A stretch of 64,000 nt of DNA from Methylomonas subterranea (GTDB lineage: Bacteria; Pseudomonadota; Gammaproteobacteria; Methylococcales; Methylomonadaceae): positions 22,933 to 86,932 of the forward strand of contig NZ_JANIBJ010000021.1 in assembly GCF_024505185.1 (NCBI RefSeq), read 5' to 3'. Below the pieces are notes generated by a model. That model was not told the DNA's origin and made no database searches. It saw only the letters and a list, made by a program, of their open reading frames with translations. The position numbers and the translations under genes are program-made. Positions within the stretch are counted from its first letter, which is position 1. Every line of letters starts with the position of its first letter. Positions 17,103 to 25,709 of the stretch are shown piece after piece.

Positions 17103-17549
17103 ATGAAACGCACCATCTTCATACCCACCGATTTTTCGGAGGCATCGCTAGGTTTGGTGGCGCATACCCTACTACTGGCGGGTGACGACGAAATTGAAAT
17201 CGTGTTGACCCACTGCTTTTTCTTAAGCGATTCGATAGTCGAATTGCTTTTTTTCGATAAGGAGGAGTTATTTAAATCGTTGAAAAGCGCTCAATTCGAT
17301 AACGCTTTCAGGACGCTACGCAACAAGCATTCTCGGGCCAAGGTGAAGTTCAGATGGGAAATTTTCACCGGATTTAATCTGGCCGCCTTTAAAAATTTCG
17401 TTTCGGGCAATCGGATCACCGAAGCGGTGATGCCGCAGCCCTACTTCCCCTTGACCGACACAACGGGAAATTTCGACCCCACTCCTTATGTGCGCCGCAG
17501 TCGACTTCCGGTCACCGTAGTTGCGCACTACGCCACGCTAATCGCTTAA
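17103..17549 (+). CDS. Divergent USP-like protein
   Basis: A 148-residue soluble protein opening like a universal stress protein (TIFIPTDFSEASLGLVAHTLLL). It keeps the alpha/beta rhythm but lacks the C-terminal G-x2-G-x9-G(S/T) nucleotide loop, so ATP binding is doubtful. It lies 22 bases upstream of the SulP gene, whose product carries two USP domains of its own. This makes a regulatory partner role plausible. A TTGACA box at 16981-16986 may belong to its promoter, but I see no convincing -10 at the right distance. Confidence 0.7.
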   Translation: MKRTIFIPTDFSEASLGLVAHTLLLAGDDEIEIVLTHCFFLSDSIVELLFFDKEELFKSLKSAQFDNAFRTLRNKHSRAKVKFRWEIFTGFNLAAFKNFVSGNRITEAVMPQPYFPLTDTTGNFDPTPYVRRSRLPVTVVAHYATLIA

Positions 17550-17571
17550 CTCAGACAATAGGTAATTTATT

Positions 17572-19950
17572 GTGACCACCCTGACACATTTAGACTCCTT
17601 TGGCACCGAACCCCGGGAGCCGCGGCAGCCGGAACGCTCGCCAATATGGCAGCGCTTGATTTTGTTCAATACCCTGATCGATAGCCGGTTTGAAGACATA
17701 AAGAAGGAAAGCTGGATCAAGACCACCTACAGGGACATGAGCGCCGGCCTGATCGTAGCCTTGACGGCGATTCCGATGGCGATGGGGTTTTCGATGGCCA
17801 TGGGCTTAAGGCCGGAACAAGGAATAATCGCCGGCGCGCTGGGCTGTATCATCGGCCGCACCTGGGGCGGCTCCAAATACCAAGTCTACGGGCCGACAGC
17901 GGCCTTTATACCCATCATCGGCGGTTTGATCGCCAAATACGGCGAAGCGGGCGGCGGAAGCTTGGCCGAAGCCCATGGCTTTTTGGTGTTTGTATCCATC
18001 ATCGCCGGCATTATCCTGATGTTGATGGGCGTGTTCGGCTTGGGTAAACATGCCAAGGCGGTGCCCAATTCCATCATCGTCGGCTTTACCGTCGGCATTG
18101 CGGTGGCTATCGCCTTAAGTAACTTCGAATCGATTTTGGGCATTGAAAGCTACCAGGACCTGCTCGGGGAGGACGAGGATATCAAGGGCGGCCTGTTGCA
18201 TAACCTGGCGTTGGCTTACGGCAATATAGATAAGATCAACCTGTGGTCGGTCGCTTTGGGCCTTGGAACCTTTTTTATAACCAAACTGTTGCTGCGCATA
18301 TCGATTTTTATCCCGGCACCCTTGCTGGCAATTGCAACCAGCACCTTATTGGCCGCCACCTTGCTGGCAGACAAAGGCGTCATTTTGGTCAGAGACATCT
18401 ACGGCTCCATTCCCAACAATTTTTTCGTATTTACCCCGCCGGTGCTACCCGCAATGACCTCCGGCGTGGCGTTTGACATTGCTTACTTTGTGTTTGGTAT
18501 CGTTTTCGTTTCCGCCGTGGAAAGCGTACTGTGCTCTTCGATGGCAGACCGCATGGCCAATAACCGGGGCACGCCCTTCAATCCGGATAAGGAATTCTGG
18601 GGACAAGGTTTGGTGCAAGTCTTTACGCCCATGCTGAACGGCTTCCCTTGCACCGGCGCCCTGGCCAGAACAGCCACCAGCATCAAGGCCGGCGCGGTGA
18701 CCCCGCTGGCGGGCTATTTCAAGGCCATTTTCAAATTGTCGTTGGCGTATTACATTGCCGCCTACCTGGAGATGGTGCCGATGGCTTGTATCGGCGGCAT
18801 CCTGCTGTGGGTGGCTTCCAACATGATCAAGGTGTCTGAAATTAAGGAAGTGCTCAATCACAACCGCTTTCATGCCCTGTTGATGACCTTTACCGCAATC
18901 ATGGTGCCGCTGACGGATTTTCTGACCGGCGTATTGTCCGCCCTGGTAATTTTCTTTGTGGCGCGAAGGTTCCTCGATAAGCCCTTCGCGGGCCACCGTC
19001 CGGCAAAAGCCTCTAGCGGCAAAACTTTCGCCGCGGCCGCCATTGCGTCCAAACCGGGTTATTTCAACCGGGTAATCATACCGCTGGCCTTGAATGAACA
19101 CGACGGCTATCTGTTAAGCTACGCAGCGCAATTGGTCAACTCCGGCATGGTGGGCCATGCGCACTTTATCTTCATAGAAACAGCGCCGGCCGGGAACCGC
19201 GCGCATGGCGGACGCGATGCGGACAAGCTGATGAAGCAAGCGGTGGAGCAGGCCTTCGGCACGCTCGAAGCAGCCACTTACCAACACCTCAAGGCGCAGA
19301 GCCGGCTCGATACCTTGGTCGATTATGTGTTAAAAAACTCCATAGACTTGGTACTTTTGGGCCATGGGGATCACGGCAACGCCCACCATTCCCTGGCTCA
19401 ACGCCTTGCCATGCTTTGCGGTTGTTCGGTCTGGATGGTGCCGGAAAATTTCGCAAACCGCATCCAGCGCATAATCGCTCCAATCGATTTTTCGCCGGTA
19501 TCGGCGGATAGTTTGACCCAAGCCTGTGCCATTGCCGCGAAACAGGCCGTACCCGAAATAGTGGCAATCCATGTCTACGCCGACGAATCCGTCATCCGTT
19601 ATGACGAACACGCGCTGATCAAGCGCGGGGAAGAAGAAGCTCGATTCGCCAAACTCATGGCTAGTGTCGATACGCATGGCGTGCTGATTAAGCCCTTGTT
19701 CCTGGAAAGTATCAAGACCGCCGATGAAATACTCAGGGAAGCCGCAAGCCATCAAGCCGACCTGATTGTGATCAGTACCCGCGGCCATAGCAAGGCGGCC
19801 AGTATTTTGCTCGGAAGCGTGACCTCTTCCGTCATGTCTGCAGCGCAAATTCCGGTATTGGCCGTTAAACATTACGGCGCGCATTTGTCCTTATGGCAGA
19901 CACTGTTGGCCAACCATCCCTTGAGCAGGCCGGAAGCGAAAACCAATTGA
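17572..19950 (+). CDS. SulP-family anion transporter fused to two USP domains
   Basis: Residues about 45-480 form a SulP/SLC26-type membrane domain of 11-14 helices. Segments include GLIVALTAIPMAMGFSMAMG, the Gln-Tyr-Gly-Pro anion-site loop (KYQVYGPTAAFIP) and the TM10 region with NGFPCTGALARTATSIKAGA. Instead of the usual STAS domain, two USP-like domains follow (about residues 490-625 and 628-768). The second has the nucleotide loop (STRGHSKAASILLGSV). The start is a GTG at 17572 with a weak binding site. SulP members carry sulfate or bicarbonate; the adjacent carbonic anhydrase favours bicarbonate. Substrate assignment is inference. Confidence 0.88.
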   Translation: MTTLTHLDSFGTEPREPRQPERSPIWQRLILFNTLIDSRFEDIKKESWIKTTYRDMSAGLIVALTAIPMAMGFSMAMGLRPEQGIIAGALGCIIGRTWGGSKYQVYGPTAAFIPIIGGLIAKYGEAGGGSLAEAHGFLVFVSIIAGIILMLMGVFGLGKHAKAVPNSIIVGFTVGIAVAIALSNFESILGIESYQDLLGEDEDIKGGLLHNLALAYGNIDKINLWSVALGLGTFFITKLLLRISIFIPAPLLAIATSTLLAATLLADKGVILVRDIYGSIPNNFFVFTPPVLPAMTSGVAFDIAYFVFGIVFVSAVESVLCSSMADRMANNRGTPFNPDKEFWGQGLVQVFTPMLNGFPCTGALARTATSIKAGAVTPLAGYFKAIFKLSLAYYIAAYLEMVPMACIGGILLWVASNMIKVSEIKEVLNHNRFHALLMTFTAIMVPLTDFLTGVLSALVIFFVARRFLDKPFAGHRPAKASSGKTFAAAAIASKPGYFNRVIIPLALNEHDGYLLSYAAQLVNSGMVGHAHFIFIETAPAGNRAHGGRDADKLMKQAVEQAFGTLEAATYQHLKAQSRLDTLVDYVLKNSIDLVLLGHGDHGNAHHSLAQRLAMLCGCSVWMVPENFANRIQRIIAPIDFSPVSADSLTQACAIAAKQAVPEIVAIHVYADESVIRYDEHALIKRGEEEARFAKLMASVDTHGVLIKPLFLESIKTADEILREAASHQADLIVISTRGHSKAASILLGSVTSSVMSAAQIPVLAVKHYGAHLSLWQTLLANHPLSRPEAKTN

Positions 19951-20027
19951 CGCGATAACGACCTTGAAAATACGGCCTTGCCGCTCGATGCCACAGAATT
20001 ATTAAGCATGAAACAACCAGCCATATT

Positions 20028-20052
20028 CCGGGTGAGTTTATGACTCACCCGG
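20028..20052 (+). promoter_or_regulatory. Perfect hairpin between the SulP and carbonic anhydrase genes
   Basis: Ten-base arms (CCGGGTGAGT and ACTCACCCGG) enclose the loop TTATG. There is no T-run after it, and the carbonic anhydrase ribosome binding site (GAGGAAAG) follows within about 15 bases. It could be a processing, attenuation or stability element that sets the ratio of the two products. Confidence 0.5.
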
Positions 20053-20074
20053 CTCAATTCAACACGAGGAAAGT

Positions 20075-20716
20075 ATGAAAACCTTAACCAAGGAAATGCA
20101 GGCAGCCATCACCCCGACAATGGCTTTAAACTTACTGGACGAAGGCAACAAGCGCTTCATCAATAACCTGAAAATAAACCGCAATTTGCTGCAACAGGCC
20201 AATGAAACCTCCGACGGCCAACACCCTTTTGCGGTTATTTTGAGCTGCATCGATTCCCGCACCTCGGTCGAACTGATTTTCGACCAAGGTTTGGGCGACG
20301 TATTCAGCATCAGAATTGCCGGCAATATTATTAACGAAGATATTCTGGGCAGTATGGAATTTGCCTGTAAAGTGGCCGGATCGAAATTTATTGTGGTTTT
20401 AGGGCATAGCAAATGCGGCGCCATAAAAGGTGCTTGCGACCATGTGGAAATGGGAAATCTGACGACTCTGCTTAATAAGATACAGCCGGCGGTCGGCGAT
20501 GAAACCAGCGAAACCGAAAACCGCAATTCGAGCAATAGCGAATTTGTGGAAAAAGTCGCTGTGATTAATGTAAAAAGAACGGTCAACGCGATTATGGAAC
20601 TCAGCCCTATTTTAAGAGAAATGATAGAGCGCGGCGAAATCGGCATAATCGGCGGGATCCATGATATAGCGACCGGCGAAGTGGTCTTTTTCGATGATAC
20701 TTTGATTATCAATTAA
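20075..20716 (+). CDS. Beta-class carbonic anhydrase
   Basis: Interconverts CO2 and bicarbonate. The 213-residue protein has all zinc ligands of the class: C58 (in SCIDSR), H111 and C114 (in GHSKCG), plus the D60-R62 catalytic dyad. No signal peptide is present, so it is cytosolic. It lies 124 bases behind the SulP-USP gene with a GAGGAAAG site. A cytosolic beta-CA beside a SulP transporter is the arrangement of inorganic-carbon uptake modules in autotrophs. In a methanotroph it would supply bicarbonate or CO2 for carboxylation. Confidence 0.93.
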   Translation: MKTLTKEMQAAITPTMALNLLDEGNKRFINNLKINRNLLQQANETSDGQHPFAVILSCIDSRTSVELIFDQGLGDVFSIRIAGNIINEDILGSMEFACKVAGSKFIVVLGHSKCGAIKGACDHVEMGNLTTLLNKIQPAVGDETSETENRNSSNSEFVEKVAVINVKRTVNAIMELSPILREMIERGEIGIIGGIHDIATGEVVFFDDTLIIN

Positions 20717-20750
20717 CGTAATTATTTCGCAATTCTGTTCCCTCTCCCTC

Positions 20751-20901
20751 CGGAGCGTGTTGCAAAAGCCCCCTCTCCTTGCGGGAGATGGTTGGGGTGA
20801 GGGGGATGAAAACCAATAAATCATTGTTTTATATACCCTCATCCTAACCTTCTCCCAGCGGGAGAAGGGGGGGTGATCGGCTTTTACGACGCCCTCCTCC
20901 G
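20751..20901. repeat. Terminal-inverted-repeat element, copy A
   Basis: Left end CGGAGCGTGTTGCAAAAGCC (20751-20770); right end GGCTTTTACGACGCCCTCC and on (20879-20901), which is its imperfect inverse. Inside are nested hairpins of the type CCCTCTCCTTGCGGGAG and GGGGTGAGGG with an inverted copy (CCCTCATCC...). Related copies lie near 24.8 and 55.7 kb. Confidence 0.7.
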
Positions 20902-20987
20902 GGAGAGTGTTGGGGTGAGGACATCAAAAACCGAAATTTGATGCGCGACAACTACATACAGTCATACCGGCGCAAAAGGTCAGGCCT

Positions 20988-21045
20988 GTAGGAGCGACGC
21001 CCAGTCGCGATAATAGCCTTTCACATCGCGACGGCGCGTCGCCCC
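20988..21045. repeat. Pair of inverted GTAG-type REP sequences (BIME-like)
   Basis: GTAGGAGCGACGCCCAGTCG begins at 20988 and forms an imperfect stem. After about 15 bases comes an inverted partner (TCGCGACGGCGCGTCGCCCC, 21026-21045). GTAG-headed REPs are mobilised by RAYT transposases; a broken RAYT gene lies at about 45 kb. Confidence 0.7.
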
Positions 21046-21147
21046 ACCATGACTTTAATAGCCATGATTGTTTTTAAAAAAATAACCGGAATAATCGGCC
21101 AAACCGCAACCCTTAAAGCCGATGCCCGCCAATAGCCAAACAAGCCC

Positions 21148-21837
21148 ATGAATATCCTGCTGATAGAAGACGATCCGGTTTTGACGGATGGATTGTATTA
21201 CTCCCTGAGTAAGTCGGGTTTTGAGGTAACCCCGGCCACTACCGGCCGCTATGCCGAAGCGCTGCTGTATGCCAAGGACTTCGATTTGATTATTCTGGAC
21301 TTGGGCTTGCCGGATATGGACGGTTCGCATTTTCTGTCGAAATTGCGATTACGCAAGAATCCTATTCCGGTATTGATACTCACCGCCAAGGATGCCGTCA
21401 ACGACAAGGTGGAATGTCTGAAAAAAGGCGCCGACGATTACATGGTCAAACCTTTCGATTTGCATGAACTGGAAAATCGCATCCATGCCCTGATCCGCCG
21501 CTGTTACGGCAATTTCAGCAAGGATATCGTCTGCGGCAGGTTAACCCTGGACACCCGCGAACATAGGGTATCCCTGGACGGCAATCCCTTGATATTGTTT
21601 CCCAAGGAATACGCCTTGCTGGAATTCTTTTTATTGAACCGCGGCAAAGTGCTGAGCAAGGATAAAATCGCCCAACGCCTTTTCAGCGACGATGTGATTA
21701 GCGACAATACCATCGAGGTGAGCGTTCATAGATTAAGGCGACGCCTGAGCCCTTATGGCGTCAATATCATCACATTGAGAGGCTTGGGTTATATGATAGA
21801 AGACAAATCGATTTTCGATGCAACGGGCAACGAATAA
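21148..21837 (+). CDS. OmpR/TctD-type response regulator, orphan
   Basis: A 229-residue regulator with a receiver domain (acidic pocket IEDDP, phospho-acceptor D51 in LDLGLPDMDG, Lys in VKPFD). The C-terminal winged helix includes FPKEYALLEFFLLNRGKV and VSVHRLRRRL. It has no adjacent kinase, but it is a close paralogue of the regulator at 22573, sharing the ALIRRCYG linker. The two may therefore have arisen by duplication and share the TctE-like kinase. The 430 bases before it hold repeats (20751-21045) rather than genes. Confidence 0.92.
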   Translation: MNILLIEDDPVLTDGLYYSLSKSGFEVTPATTGRYAEALLYAKDFDLIILDLGLPDMDGSHFLSKLRLRKNPIPVLILTAKDAVNDKVECLKKGADDYMVKPFDLHELENRIHALIRRCYGNFSKDIVCGRLTLDTREHRVSLDGNPLILFPKEYALLEFFLLNRGKVLSKDKIAQRLFSDDVISDNTIEVSVHRLRRRLSPYGVNIITLRGLGYMIEDKSIFDATGNE

Positions 21838-21953
21838 TCGCCCATCATCTTTCAATCGAAACTATCCAAGGTTTCGTCACAAACAACTTCCCTGTTGTTC
21901 GAGGACCAGCTGAATTAGCCTGGAAACGGTAAAAAACCAATGGCGGCGGATTA

Positions 21954-22388
21954 TTAACCCAACACAAAATACAGCATGGTAAAGGTGCCCAGCGTAAACT
22001 GGCTGCATAATTTAATTTTTAACAACAATGTTTGTTCGCGCCAAAAATCCATTGCCTGCATTTTTTTACGGATAAAATAACTTTTCAATTGTTTGCAAAC
22101 ACGCCGATACCAACCCGGCAGCGCGCGTAATATCCATAGCCCCATCGCGCTTAAAATACCGACCATGATGTAAAAAACAATGATTTCGGTTGTTCTGGGG
22201 CTGGTATGGAATAGATGTTCAATAACAATATCCAAACTGCTTTCGCATAATTCGAACAGATAATGCGCAATCACAAACAACAGGTGAAGCATGGACAACA
22301 GCAGGTCGAATATCAGGTCGTAGCTGGTCAATATAATTAAGGCCAGCGTCAATACTATGAGCGATTTATATTTTTCGATTGATAACAT
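21954..22388 (-). CDS. Membrane protein of unknown function
   Basis: A 144-residue protein with hydrophobic helices at about residues 9-45 (probably two) and 68-88. A basic cytoplasmic stretch follows (RRVCKQLKSYFIRKKMQ), then a last hydrophobic segment at the C-terminus (FTLGTFTMLYFVLG). I do not recognise the family. It stands alone between the two response-regulator genes, in the opposite direction, and is AT-richer than its neighbours. Confidence 0.6.
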   Translation of the reverse strand: MLSIEKYKSLIVLTLALIILTSYDLIFDLLLSMLHLLFVIAHYLFELCESSLDIVIEHLFHTSPRTTEIIVFYIMVGILSAMGLWILRALPGWYRRVCKQLKSYFIRKKMQAMDFWREQTLLLKIKLCSQFTLGTFTMLYFVLG

Positions 22389-22572
22389 GGTTTAATTATG
22401 GGTTTATTGAGGTAAATGGTATTTATTCAGCAGCGTCCGCATACAATCTCACCATCCTCCTCCGGAAAACGAAATTGCAGGCTGAATCCGGTTGCCGAAC
22501 TGGCTCCGAGAGATTTTCGGTTTTTAATTTAAAATTTAAACCTTACATTTACCTGACAACAGACGCCAATTC

Positions 22573-23244
22573 ATGAAAATTTTGCTGGTCGAAGATGACG
22601 CCGTCTTGGTGGACGGTTTGATTCACACGTTGGGCAAAGCCGGTTACGAGGTGAACTGCGCCATGACCGGCGCCCGCGCCGAACATCTATTGACCACGCA
22701 AGACTTCGAACTGGTGGTACTGGACTTGGGCCTGCCGGATGCGGATGGCTTGGAACTTTTGCAAGGCATCAGGCAACGTAAACAGCCTCTTCCCGTCTTG
22801 ATCCTGACCGCTCGGGACAGTCCGAACGATAAAGCCCGGGGCATGGAAAAAGGTGCCGACGACTACCTAACCAAACCCTTCGAGCTGACGGAATTGGAAG
22901 CACGCATTCACGCCTTGATTCGACGCTGCTACGGCGGCTTTCAATGCGATATCGTCGTCGGCCGATTAGCCTTAAATACCCGCGACAACCAAGTGCTGCT
23001 GGACGGCTTGCCCTTGCCGCTATTGCCGCGCGAGTACGCCGTCATGGAACTTTTACTGCTGGAAGCCGGTAAAGTCGTGAGCAAGAGTCGCCTGGGTCAA
23101 CGGCTATCGCCGAAAGCGGGCGCCCTGCCCGACAACGCCATAGAAGTTTATATTCACCGGGTCAGAAAGCGCGTGGAAAGTTACGGCATTACCATCAAAA
23201 CGATACGCGGCCTGGGTTATTTGTTGGAAACCATCGATGCCTAA
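22573..23244 (+). CDS. OmpR/TctD-type response regulator
   Basis: A 223-residue regulator with an acidic pocket (VEDDA), D51 (LDLGLPDADG), Lys in TKPFE, and a winged helix ending in IKTIRGLGYLLE. The gene overlaps the following kinase by eight bases, so the two are translationally coupled. The pair resembles TctDE or QseBC types, which respond to organic acids or small molecules, but the signal cannot be read from sequence. The upstream 184-bp gap should hold the promoter. Confidence 0.93.
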   Translation: MKILLVEDDAVLVDGLIHTLGKAGYEVNCAMTGARAEHLLTTQDFELVVLDLGLPDADGLELLQGIRQRKQPLPVLILTARDSPNDKARGMEKGADDYLTKPFELTELEARIHALIRRCYGGFQCDIVVGRLALNTRDNQVLLDGLPLPLLPREYAVMELLLLEAGKVVSKSRLGQRLSPKAGALPDNAIEVYIHRVRKRVESYGITIKTIRGLGYLLETIDA

Positions 23245-24643
23245 AAGCAAAAGCCTCAGAAAAGCCATTCTGCAACGTCTACTGGTGCCGCTGATCTTGT
23301 TTATCAGCTGCGAAACCGTGCTGTCCTACTATGTGACCTTGCATTACGTCAACGAAACCTACGACCGCTGGCTGTTGGACTCCGCCAGTTCGCTGGCCCA
23401 GGAGATCAAGATCAGGGACGCCAAGGTGCTGGTCGAATTATCCGAGTCCGCGCTGGAGATCGTCCGCTGGGACGAACGCGACAAAACCTTCTTCAAAATT
23501 TTTTCCGAGAGCAAGGGTTTGCTGGCCGGCGACAGCTTCGTGCCGGAACCCAAGGCCGACCTGGATTTTGCCGGGCCGGTGTTTTTTTCGGCCGATATCG
23601 ACCGGGAGCCGGTCAGAGTCGTTGTGTTGCGCGTGCAGCGGGCGGACATACAGGACACATTTTATGTGCACGTCGCCGAAACCCTGAAAAAACGTCACAC
23701 CATGATGATGGATATATTGTTGGCGGATTTGATTCCTCAATTGGCCATGGTGCTGTTTGCCAGCGGCTTCCTGTTAAGCGGCTTAAGCCGGGGCTTGAAG
23801 CCATTAAAGGTACTGGCCGACGAAATCTCGAAACGCTCCCCCCACGATTTGAGCCTGATCGCCGATACCAACGTTGTGATCGAGGTCAAGGCCTTGACCG
23901 ACACCATCAACGGTCTGCTGACTCAACTATCCGCAGCCATAGAGGGCCAGCAAAGGTTTGTCGCCAATGCCGCCCATCAACTGCGAACGCCGCTGGCCGG
24001 ATTCTCCCTGCAGGTCGAGCGGGCATTACGGGAAGAGCATATGGCAGACATCAAACCGGCCCTGATCCAGATGCGAAAAAGCGCCGAACGCCTGTCCCAT
24101 ACCGTCAACCAGTTATTGGTATTGGCGCGGGCGGAACCCGTTGACGGTATAAACCATTTTCAAACCCTGAACTTATGCGAGCTGGTCCGCAACAATTGCA
24201 TGGAATGGGCCTCCAAGGCCGCGGCCCGGCAAATGGAGCTGGGATTCGAAAGCGCTCGGGAAAACATATCGATTGAAGGAGACGAAACCCTGCTGGGCGA
24301 AATGCTGAATAATTTGCTCGACAACGCCATTGCCTACGGCGGGCCGATGGGACGTATCGCGGTCGAAGTGAAGCCGCATCCCTACCCCACCGTGATAATC
24401 GAAGATGATGGTCCCGGCATTCCGGAGCAGGAGATTGAAAAAGTATTCGAGCGCTTCCATCGGGTGCCGGGCAGTGTCGGCAACGGTTGCGGATTGGGTC
24501 TGGCAATTGTGAAGGAAATCGCCAACCTGCACGGTATCAAGCTGGAATTGAGCCACGTAAGCCAAACTTCCGGCACCCGGGTCATTCTAACGTTCCCGCC
24601 CGCAACGGCCGTGAGCGGGAGCGGTTTTTCGCCGGTGGTATGA
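23237..24643 (+). CDS. TctE-like sensor histidine kinase
   Basis: A 468-residue kinase. An N-terminal membrane helix (about residues 12-33) starts a periplasmic 2CSK_N-type domain, which runs up to about residue 155. A second helix (DLIPQLAMVLFASGFLLSG) leads into a HAMP-like linker. The phosphoacceptor is H247 (AANAAHQLRTPLAGF-like, read as NAAHQLRTPLAGF), and the ATPase domain has NLLDNAIAYGG and GCGLGLAIVKEI. It is the cognate kinase of the overlapping regulator at 22573 and probably also speaks to the orphan paralogue at 21148. Confidence 0.92.
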   Translation: MPKSKSLRKAILQRLLVPLILFISCETVLSYYVTLHYVNETYDRWLLDSASSLAQEIKIRDAKVLVELSESALEIVRWDERDKTFFKIFSESKGLLAGDSFVPEPKADLDFAGPVFFSADIDREPVRVVVLRVQRADIQDTFYVHVAETLKKRHTMMMDILLADLIPQLAMVLFASGFLLSGLSRGLKPLKVLADEISKRSPHDLSLIADTNVVIEVKALTDTINGLLTQLSAAIEGQQRFVANAAHQLRTPLAGFSLQVERALREEHMADIKPALIQMRKSAERLSHTVNQLLVLARAEPVDGINHFQTLNLCELVRNNCMEWASKAAARQMELGFESARENISIEGDETLLGEMLNNLLDNAIAYGGPMGRIAVEVKPHPYPTVIIEDDGPGIPEQEIEKVFERFHRVPGSVGNGCGLGLAIVKEIANLHGIKLELSHVSQTSGTRVILTFPPATAVSGSGFSPVV

Positions 24644-24762
24644 GGCCTCCAGAATGGACACCGCGCCACCCCCGATTCGAGGAACGAGTCGGATTGAAAC
24701 CGACAAAATTGCGGCTTAGGATGACTCCCACAATACCTTCCGCATTCCATTTGCTCTCTCAC

Positions 24763-24809
24763 CGGAGGCTGTCGTAAAAGCCCCCTCTCCTTGTGGAAGA
24801 GGGTTCCGG
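24763..24809. repeat. Terminal-inverted-repeat element, partial copy B
   Basis: Contains the left end CGGAGGCTGTCGTAAAAGCC and a CCCTCTCCTTGTGGAAGAGG hairpin, then stops at CCGG exactly where the recognisable nhaD sequence ends. Only half the element is present. Confidence 0.6.
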
Positions 24810-25612
24810 CATGTCGGGGTTCATCGTCAACACCGCAAACATAATAGGAATGTTGTCGACCAGCGCCGACATCAGGCCGACGATGATATTGGCGGCCGTC
24901 GCGCCCAACTCGCCGTAAATGAATTCGAAAACGATATTCAGATAACGCCCTTTTGCCAAACCATCAACGTGCTGATGTCGCCGAAAGGGCTGAAGGCCCC
25001 TCCGGCATTGGCCGCAACCACTATAGCAACGCAGGCCGGGGTTACGAATCTCGGCTGTTGGTCGCCCAGCGTCATCGCCACGGTGCACATGACCAAGGCG
25101 GAAGTCAGGTTGTCGGCCACCGACGAAATAAAAAACGTCAGAATACCGATCAGCCAAAACATCCGCCGATAGCTCAAGCCCTTGGAAACCAACCAATAAT
25201 GCAGTGATTGAAAAACATCTCGCTCTATCATGGCGTTGATGTAAGTCATCGCCACCAACAAAAAGAAAAACAGTTCGCTATATTCCAGAAAATTGTCCTT
25301 CAAGATCGCCGCAGTGGTGTCGGTGACGCCCCGCGCGGCATAGGCAAAGCCTATCATCGCCCAAATGATGCCGGCGGCCAGCAATACCGGTTTGGATTTA
25401 CGCAAGGCTAATTTTTCCTCGAGGATCACCAAAACGTAAGCGGCCAAAAAAACCAACAATGCCAGATAGCCGACGGTTTGCTGGGTTAGATTGAGATAAG
25501 CGTGCTCGCCGGCCGCGGCCAATACTGGGAGGGGCAAAAGACAGGCGATTGCGCATAAAATGACGGGAATGTTTAACATCTCGATTGAAAAAATAGTATC
25601 CAAGAACAACAA
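24810..25612 (-). pseudogene. nhaD: Decayed NhaD-type Na+/H+ antiporter gene
   Basis: The first 224 codons read as the N-terminal half of NhaD (signal-like start, then EEKLALRKSKPVLLAAGIIW, EYSELFFFLLVAMTYINAM, SSVADNLTSALVM, FSPFGDISTLMVWQKG). The frame then breaks. In the next frame a late piece of the same family appears (LGATAANIIVGLMSALVDN, IPIMFAVLTMNPDM), ending at 24810. So about 150 codons from the middle are deleted, with a frameshift at the junction near 24945. The 3' end is lost at a repeat element (copy B). A functional antiporter is not expected. Confidence 0.85.
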
Positions 25613-25709
25613 CGGCAGCGGTTTGCCGCGTCGAGTTTAACCCTATCCGCCAAGCCCAGCGGCGCCGGCGGCGGAACGTCCAACCATGAACTCTACAAAA
25701 ACACCGGGA

